DNA of 64,000 nt. Origin: Paucilactobacillus oligofermentans DSM 15707 = LMG 22743. Its GTDB lineage: Bacteria > Bacillota > Bacilli > Lactobacillales > Lactobacillaceae. The notes beneath the pieces are model-generated. The model was not told the origin of the DNA, searched no databases, and saw only the letters and a list, made by a program, of their open reading frames with translations. The position numbers were made by a program, and so were the translations under genes. The first letter of the stretch is position 1. The number at the start of each line of letters is the position of its first letter. The DNA is taken from positions 147,861 to 211,860 of the forward strand of contig NZ_AZFE01000031.1 of NCBI RefSeq assembly GCF_001434315.1. Direction: 5' to 3'. Shown one piece after another: positions 16,548-24,400 of this stretch.

Positions 16548-17510
16548 TTACTTTTGTTTCGAGTTAACTTCATAGGTTAAATATTTATCTAAGAAGGTCC
16601 GAACTTGCTGTTTATATTCAGCCTGATTAATCCAAAAACTTTCAGCGTGTGTAGCATTTGGCACCAGCCATTTTTCTTTAGGCGCTGACGTTGCCGCAAA
16701 ATTTTCATTCAACATATTTGCTGGTACATACACATCCTTTTCACCATGAATAAAGAAAATCGGCCGTGTATTCTTTTTAAGCTGATCAACTGAAGAAACA
16801 TTACGCAAATCAAATCCTTGGCGCCGATGATTAATTAAATTAACAGCTGGTACAAATGGATATTTAGGTAAATGGAAGATTCTCTTAAGTAAGTAGCTTA
16901 ATTCATCACCAATATTAGAATAGCCACAATCAGCAATAATTGCACGTACTTGTTCTGGTAATGGTTCACCACTCACCATTTCGACCGTCGCGCCACCCAT
17001 TGAAACACCAAATAAGATAATTCGTGAATTTCTTCCATTTTGTTCAATAACCGTATGAATCCAATTTAGGTAATCTAACCGATCAAGCCAACCAAACGTA
17101 ATATACTTTCCGGCTGACCTACCATGTGCTCGATTATCTGGTAATAGTACGTTATATCCTAACTCATGGAACATCCGAGCGTAACTAGACATTGTCTCCC
17201 CATTACCTTTATAACCATGGGCAATAATTACCGTATCAGTTGTCCGAAATGCTGCCGGAACATACGTCGCAGTCAAACGTTTATTTTTATCGTCTTCATT
17301 TAATAACCATTGTTCCGTATCTGGTTGATCATTTAGCCAATCTACACCTTCAAAGTAGCTTTCCGCGTACTTTTGTTTATCGGCTGATGTTTCTGGTACC
17401 TTATCCACCCGATCAAAAACAAATGAAAATAATTTTTCAGATATTCCCGCAACCCCTGCAGCTACAATAAATGGTGCTGCAATTCTAGTTAACTTTCTCT
17501 TTTTCCCCAT
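16548..17510 (-). CDS. alpha/beta hydrolase with N-terminal membrane anchor
   Basis: This protein of about 320 residues has a hydrophobic N-terminal segment (IAAPFIVAAGVAGI) and then an alpha/beta-hydrolase fold. The oxyanion region is IIAHGYKGNGE, the nucleophile elbow is GVSMGG, the acid is in FIHGEKDVYVP, and the histidine is in VPNATHAESF, so the triad is complete. It belongs to the COG1073-type family of unknown esterases and peptidases. I start at MGKKRKL behind AGGGAAG rather than 43 codons upstream, where the longer frame is AT-rich and lacks a site. Confidence 0.86.
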   Translation of the reverse strand: MGKKRKLTRIAAPFIVAAGVAGISEKLFSFVFDRVDKVPETSADKQKYAESYFEGVDWLNDQPDTEQWLLNEDDKNKRLTATYVPAAFRTTDTVIIAHGYKGNGETMSSYARMFHELGYNVLLPDNRAHGRSAGKYITFGWLDRLDYLNWIHTVIEQNGRNSRIILFGVSMGGATVEMVSGEPLPEQVRAIIADCGYSNIGDELSYLLKRIFHLPKYPFVPAVNLINHRRQGFDLRNVSSVDQLKKNTRPIFFIHGEKDVYVPANMLNENFAATSAPKEKWLVPNATHAESFWINQAEYKQQVRTFLDKYLTYEVNSKQK

Positions 17511-17605
17511 GATAACTTCCCTAGCCTTAATTTTTATTACATCGATAATTATGTGTTCCAATATTCTACCACAACTATTTTTAAAAGTGCTTAAGAAAGA
17601 ATTAC

Positions 17606-17636
17606 AGTTTACAATCATCATCAACACTCGTAAACT
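17606..17636 (+). promoter_or_regulatory. inverted repeat upstream of crcB genes
   Basis: AGTTTAC (17606-17612) and GTAAACT (17630-17636) form a seven-base inverted repeat 28 bases before the first crcB start. I looked for the fluoride riboswitch signature here and did not find it. The role is unknown. Confidence 0.3.
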
Positions 17637-17663
17637 CAATAGTATCTAATAATCTACGAAAGT

Positions 17664-18062
17664 GTGATTACAATTAAACGATACATAAATGTTTTTTTAT
17701 TTGGGATTATCGGTGGCGGCGCACGCTACCTAATTGAACTTTTAGTGATCTCTCCTAATGGCTTTCCATATAGTACTTTAGGGATAAATTTAGTTGGCTG
17801 CTTTTTGTTTTCAATTCTCATTGACTATATTCCTGCCCGCTTCTCACTTAGTAATGCCACTGCAACTGGGATGAGTGCTGGTCTAATTGGTTCATTTACC
17901 ACCTTTTCAACATTTAACTTAGATGCTGTTAAATTAGTTGTCCATCATCAAATTACTTTTTTTATTATCTATTTATTTTGTACCATTTTTGGTAGTTTAC
18001 TAATGAATTGGACTGGTCAAAGATTTAGTCAAAAGCTACGACGTCAAATGGAGGTTTGGTAA
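17664..18062 (+). CDS. crcB: fluoride channel CrcB/Fluc, subunit 1
   Basis: This 132-residue membrane protein with four hydrophobic segments belongs to the Fluc fluoride channel family. Typical motifs are GGGARYLIE near the N terminus, TLGINLVGCFLFSIL, and GLIGSFTTFSTFNLD, the conserved phenylalanine box of the fluoride pore. It starts at GTG. The second crcB gene begins within its stop codon (TAATG), so the two products probably form a heterodimeric channel that expels fluoride. Confidence 0.93.
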   Translation: MITIKRYINVFLFGIIGGGARYLIELLVISPNGFPYSTLGINLVGCFLFSILIDYIPARFSLSNATATGMSAGLIGSFTTFSTFNLDAVKLVVHHQITFFIIYLFCTIFGSLLMNWTGQRFSQKLRRQMEVW

Positions 18063-18409
18063 TGCTCACACTTTACGTTGGAATTGCATCAGGCCTTGGT
18101 GCTTGTCTTCGCCTCTTACTCATGGATTTATTTAAACTAAGTTCATTTTTTAGTAACTTACATTTTCCTGTGGTTACTTTTTTAATTAATATTATTGGTT
18201 CAGCACTACTTGGATTATTATTTTGGTATGTTCCTAGTTCGGATTTAAATACCATTCTATCAGTTGGTATTATTGGTGGATTCACTACCCTCTCAACGTT
18301 TAACAATGAACTACTCCTACTATGGAAAAAACACAAAATCATCTGTCTTTTGTATGGAACATCGACTTATCTTTTCGGCATTATCGTAGTCTTAATAACA
18401 ATTAAATAA
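18062..18409 (+). CDS. crcB: fluoride channel CrcB/Fluc, subunit 2
   Basis: This 115-residue protein is the second half of the CrcB pair, with GLGACLRLLLM, VVTFLINIIGSALLGLL and GIIGGFTTLSTFNNE. The start is the ATG that overlaps the stop of the first crcB gene; GGAGG lies seven bases before it. Tandem crcB genes in Gram-positive bacteria usually encode dual-topology partners of one dimeric channel. Confidence 0.93.
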   Translation: MLTLYVGIASGLGACLRLLLMDLFKLSSFFSNLHFPVVTFLINIIGSALLGLLFWYVPSSDLNTILSVGIIGGFTTLSTFNNELLLLWKKHKIICLLYGTSTYLFGIIVVLITIK

Positions 18410-18410
18410 A

Positions 18411-18455
18411 AAAAATCCTCAATCTTGGTTAAACCAGATTGAGGATTTTATTTAT
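18411..18455. terminator. bidirectional terminator between crcB and the serine-rich gene
   Basis: AAAATCCTCAATCT pairs with AGATTGAGGATTTT, with TGGTT/AAACCA extending the stem inward. T runs occur on both sides. Confidence 0.85.
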
Positions 18456-18471
18456 GTTGAAGATAAATCAA

Positions 18472-21400
18472 TTAAATTTGACTATCATCGTCATCATCTT
18501 TATTTCTGCGTTTTACGGCAATGATGATACCCATACCAGCAAGGATCACAAGGATGCTTGCAATTGCAGCGATGTATTCTGCTTCATGACTATCATTAAT
18601 ATCTGTGTTCTTCTTAGAATTAGTTTCTTTCGAATCATTGTCCTTAGTAGAATTTTTGTGCGATTTCTTAGAAGTTTTTGAACTTGAATCGTTAACTGAC
18701 TCAGCGATTTCACTAGATGCAGTTGTAGCATTACCCAATGATGATACACCATTATTAGTTGATGCTGTGTGAGCTGTTAATAGTGCATTCGCAGTTGCAA
18801 CACGATTTGCTACTACAATATTATTACTATTCTTTATCGATACAGAACCGCTTAATGACTGCGCAATCGAGTTTGAGTTACTCTTAGAATTTGATTGAAC
18901 GACATTATCTGATTGTTGCGTTGATTCTGAAACCGAATTCGATACACTCTTAGACTGAGATTGATTTACATTATCTGATAGACTGTTCGACTCTGAATTG
19001 CCACTGTCGATTGATTCTGAATCTGATTGTGAAGCTGAAGTTGATTGTGAAGTTACATCAGATATAGAATTTGAATCTGATTGTGAAGCAGAATCTGATT
19101 CTGATACAACATTTGAATTAGATGTTTGATCAGAATTATCAGCAGATGTTGACTTACTTTGTGACTCTAAGTCTGATAATGATTCTGAGTCCGATACTGA
19201 TTCACTTTGCGATGGATTCAATGATGGATTCTTTTCAAGTGATTCACTCTTCGAAATTGATGCTGAATCTGATTGAGAGTAAACCGCTGATAACGAACCT
19301 GCCTTAGAAACACTAGCTGAAGTTGATGCTGAGGCTGATGTTGAAAGCGAAGTACTCTTCGATGATGAATCTAGAGCAGAATCACTCTTTGAATTAACTA
19401 ATGAATCTGATTTAGATGTATTTGCAGAAACTGAATCAGATTTAGATGCAGCATCTGATTCTGAACTTGATTCTGAACTGACATTATTCAATGACTTCGA
19501 ACGTGATGTTGAATTAGAAGCTGAATCAGAAATTACAATTGACTTCGATTCTGACTTACTTGTTGAAGTAGATTCGGATATAACCTTATTTTCTGAGACT
19601 GACACAGAAGTTGATGTTGAGTTACTTCCTGAAACTGATTTTTCTATAGATACAGAAGCTGAACCAGATTTACTTGCAGAATCACTTGCCAACGAGGTTG
19701 ATGTTGAGGCTGATACTGAAGTACTTTCAGAAGCAACTTCTGACACACTAGCTTCATCACTAGTAGAAGTTTCTACAGATTCTGATGTCGATGCTGACTT
19801 ACTTTCAGAATTATCAGTTGAAACAGAATCAGATGCTGAAGCAGATTTAGATTGACTGTTTTCACTATCAGTTGACTGACTATCTGAATCTGAAGATGAC
19901 TTACTTTCAGATTGATTTGAATCAAGTGAATCACTGGTTGAATCACTAGCTGATTTACTTTCTGATGCTTGACCAGAATCGGATTCAGAAGAAGAGTTTT
20001 CAGCTGATTCTGATTGTGATTTAGATACTGAATCAGATGTAATAATTGAATCTGAAACTGAATCGGATTCTGATGGTGTCAATGAAGCTCCAATTGATTT
20101 CGAAGTCGAGGCTGAATCAGAAGCTGATGTTGAGGCTGACTGTTGTGCTGACTCAGAAATTGATGCTGATTTTGATGCTGATTTCGATACTGAAACACTT
20201 GCTGAGTCAGACTTAAGTGTTGAATCACTAACTAAATCAGACTTAGATGCTGATGCTGACTTACTTGCTGACGTTGAAGCTTTAGCTGATGTTGATCCAG
20301 AAGCTGATTGTTTAAGTGACGTTGACGTTGATGCTGAATTTGATGTTGAAACTGAGTCAATAGATGACTTAGAACCACTAGCTGACTTACTTGCTGAAAC
20401 ACTTTCACTCATTTGTTTAGAAAGTGATTCTGAAGGGGCAACTGATCCGGTGTCATCACTCTTACTTGCTGATGCTGAATCACTGTCAGACTTAACATCT
20501 GATTCTGAAATTGAATTCGATGTTGAGGCTGATTCACTATGGGCTTTTGATTCTGAATCAGCTTTTGATTTGTCTTCTGAAATTGACTTAGAAGCTGAAT
20601 CACTTACTGATTTCGAAGTTGATGCACTTTGTGAAGTAACCACTGAATCGGAATTTTGATTTGATGTTGAATTACTCTTTGAAGCACTACCAGATTCAGA
20701 ATCTGATGTGTTGGTTGAGTTTGAGTCAGAATCTGAAGCTGAACCAGATTTACTGTTTTCACTATCAGTCGATTGACTATCGGAATTTGAAACTGACTTA
20801 CTTTCTGAATTGTTTGAATCCAGTGAATCGCTGCTTGAATCACTTGACGAATCACTCAGTGATCCTTGACCTGATTCCGATTCAGATTTTGATTGTTCTG
20901 CGGAAACAGATTCTGATTTTGACTTTGAATCAGATTCAATTGTTGAATTTGAAACTGAGTCAGATTCTGAAGGCGTCAATGAGGTCCCAATTGATTTCGA
21001 AATCGAAGCTGAATCAGAGGCTGATGTTGATGCTGATTGTTGTGCTGATTCCGAAATTGATGCTGAATCTGAAGCTGATGTTGATGCTGAAACACTCGCT
21101 GAATCAGACTTAAGCGTTGAATCACTTGCTAGATCAGACTTAGAAGTTGAAGCTGACTTACTTGCCGACTTCGAAACTGATGCTGATTTTGAGTTTGAAG
21201 CAGAAATTTCAAGTGATTTTGATTTAGAATCTGAGGCTGAATCCGAGTTTGATTCAATTGCTGAATCCGAATTATCAGCTGACTTACTTGAAGATTCACT
21301 ATCACTAATTGATTCTGATGGTGTCATTGAACCACTGTTATTACTCTTACTAGTTGAAACTGACGTGCTTTCAGATTTAACTTCTGATTTCGAAGTCGAT

Positions 21401-24400
21401 GTTGATGTTGAGGCTGATTCACTATGGGCTTTTGATTCTGAATCAGCTTTTGATTTGTCTTCTGAAATTGAATCATAAACTGAATCACTTACTGATTTAG
21501 AAGTTGATGCACTTTGTGAAGTAACCACTGAATCGGAATTTTGATTTGATGTTGAATTACTCTTTGAAGCACTACCAGATTCAGAATCTGATGTGTTGGT
21601 TGAGTTTGAGTCAGAATCTGAAGCTGAACCAGATTTACTGTTTTCACTATCAGTCGATTGACTATCGGAATTTGAAACTGACTTACTTTCTGAATTGTTT
21701 GAATCCAGTGAATCGCTGCTTGAATCACTTGACGAATCACTCAGTGATCCTTGACCTGATTCCGATTCAGATTTTGATTGTTCTGCGGAAACAGATTCTG
21801 ATTTCGACTTTGAGTCAGATTCAATAGTTGAATTTGAGGCTGATGTTGAGGCAGAAGGATTTTCTGACGTAATAAGTGATTTAGAAGTTGATAGCGATAC
21901 CGAAGTTGATGCTGATATCGATGCCGATTGTTGTGCTGATTCAGAATTTGATGTCGATGTCTTAACCGATGTTGATTCTGAAACACTAACTGCATCTGAT
22001 AAGCTAGTAGATTCACTTGCTAAATCTGAAGCTGATGTTGAAGTTGACTTACTTAATGATTTCGAAGCTGCTGCTGATTTAGAAGCCGATCCTGAAACTT
22101 CAAGTGATTTTGATTTAGAATCTGAGCCTGAAAATGAGTTTGAGTCGATTGCTGAATCTGAATTATCAACTGACTTACTTGCAGACTCACTATCGCTAAT
22201 TGATTCTGATGGCGTCATTGATCCACTATTATTGCTCTTACTAGTTGAAACTGATGTACTTTCAGATTTAACTTCTGATTTTGATGTTGAAGTTGAAGTC
22301 GAAGCTGATTCACTATGAGCTTTTGACTCAGAATTAGCTTTAGATTTATCTTCTGAAATTGACTTAGAAGCCGACTTACTTAACGAATCAGCTGTTGATT
22401 TACTTAATGAATCAACTGTTGAATCTGATGTTTGAGTAGAATTTGATGTACTCTTTGATGCACTTCCCGATTCTGAGTCAGAATTATTAGTTGAATTAGA
22501 GGTACTATTCGATGCACTACCAGACCCTGAGTTTGAGTTATCTGTTGAAGTTGAATCCGAATCTGAAACAGATTTTGACTGACTAGTTTCACTATCAGTT
22601 GAATCACTATCTGAAGTCGAGCCAGATTTACTTACTGAATCATTTGAATTTTGCGAATCAACATTCGATTCACTCGATGACTTACTGTTTGATTCTTGAG
22701 TTGATTCTGAGTCTGAGTTAGATTGATCCACTGATTCTGATTGTGATTTAGATTTTGAATCAGATTCGATTGTCGAATTTGATAATGATTCAGATTCTGA
22801 AGGATTCAATGAAGTCCCAGCAGATTTTGAATTTACAACTGAAGTTGATGCTGATTCTGAAGCCGACTGTTGCGCCGATTTAGAATCAGATTTTGATGAT
22901 TCAATTGAAGTTGAATTAGCTTTACTTCCATTATCTGAATTCATTTTGGAAGTACTTACTGATTCTGAAGCTGATCTTGATGCTGACATACTTGATGATT
23001 TAGAATCGGATGTTGATGTTGATTCTGATTCTGAAATCTCCAATGAGCTAGATTTAGAATTCAAATTAGAAGTTGACGTTGAACCAATTGACGACTTAGA
23101 TTCTGAAATTGATTTACTAATTGAATCACTTTCACTAGTTGATTCAGCTGGTGTCATTGAGCCGCTATTAGAGTTCTTACTTGTTGATGCAGACAAGCTA
23201 TCTGACTTAGCTTCAGATTTAGATAATGATGTTGATTTTGAAGCTGATTCACTTTGTAACTTCGAATCTGAATCTGATGTTGATTTGTCTTCTGAAACTG
23301 AAGTTGAGTCCGATTCCAAGTCTGAAGTTGAACTTGAATCACTCTTAGAAGCTGACTCAGAGGATAAAGAATCATTTGAAGTTGAAGTACTATTTGAAAC
23401 GCTTCCCTTGTCAGAATCAGAATTAATTTCTGATTCTGAATCTGATGATGAAGCGCTCCCTGAAGTACTATTTTCTGAGTTTTCTGACTTACTCTTAGAA
23501 ATAGATTCGGAATCACTTTCACTTTGAACTAGCGATTCTGATTCTGAATTAGAGTTAACAACTGATTCTGATTTTGAATTTTCAATATCTTTTGAATCAG
23601 ATGAAGATGTTATTGCTGATTCTGAATCACTAACTGAAGCTGAATTACTTTCATCTGTAGATTTAGAAGCTGAGTCTGATTCTTCTGGTGTTGTTGAACC
23701 ATTAGTAGATTTTGAAGCTGAAACAGATGTTGATGCAGATTCACTATCAGATTTTTGCATTGATGCAGAATTACTTACTGATTCAGAAATTGAAATTGAT
23801 TTTGATACAGATGAAATTTCTGAGTTATCTTTTGAAGTGCTTTCAGACAATGATTTACTATCAGAATTTGAATCTTTCAGATCATCGCTTGTCGAAATTG
23901 AATCTGAAATACTTTCTGACTTACTTGACGAAGCAATGATCGAATCACTCTTAGAGGTACTTGCTGAATCAGAAGTTGATTTATGTGCCGACTCAGATTC
24001 AGAAGTTGATTTACTTGCTGAAACCACAGTTGACTTCGAAGCGGAGTCAGATTCTTCTGGTAATAAAGAAATCCCCTCAGATTTTGATGTTGAAATTGAT
24101 TCAGAACTTGAGTCTGAAAGTGACTTATTATCTGAAACAGATGTTGAAACTGAAATTGATGATGAATCAGATAATGATTCATCAGTTGAAACTGATTTAC
24201 TTTCACTTTTTGAAGTTGCTTCAGACAAATCCGAATTAATTGATTTTGAAGTTGATACTGATTTAGAAGCTACTTCGGATTTACTTGCTTGTTCGGAAAT
24301 TGATTCAGATTCAGAAACGCTATTTGAATCTGATTTAGAACCATTTTCTGATTTAGAAGCAGAATTATTTGTAGAAATTGATTCACTCTTTTGACTATCA

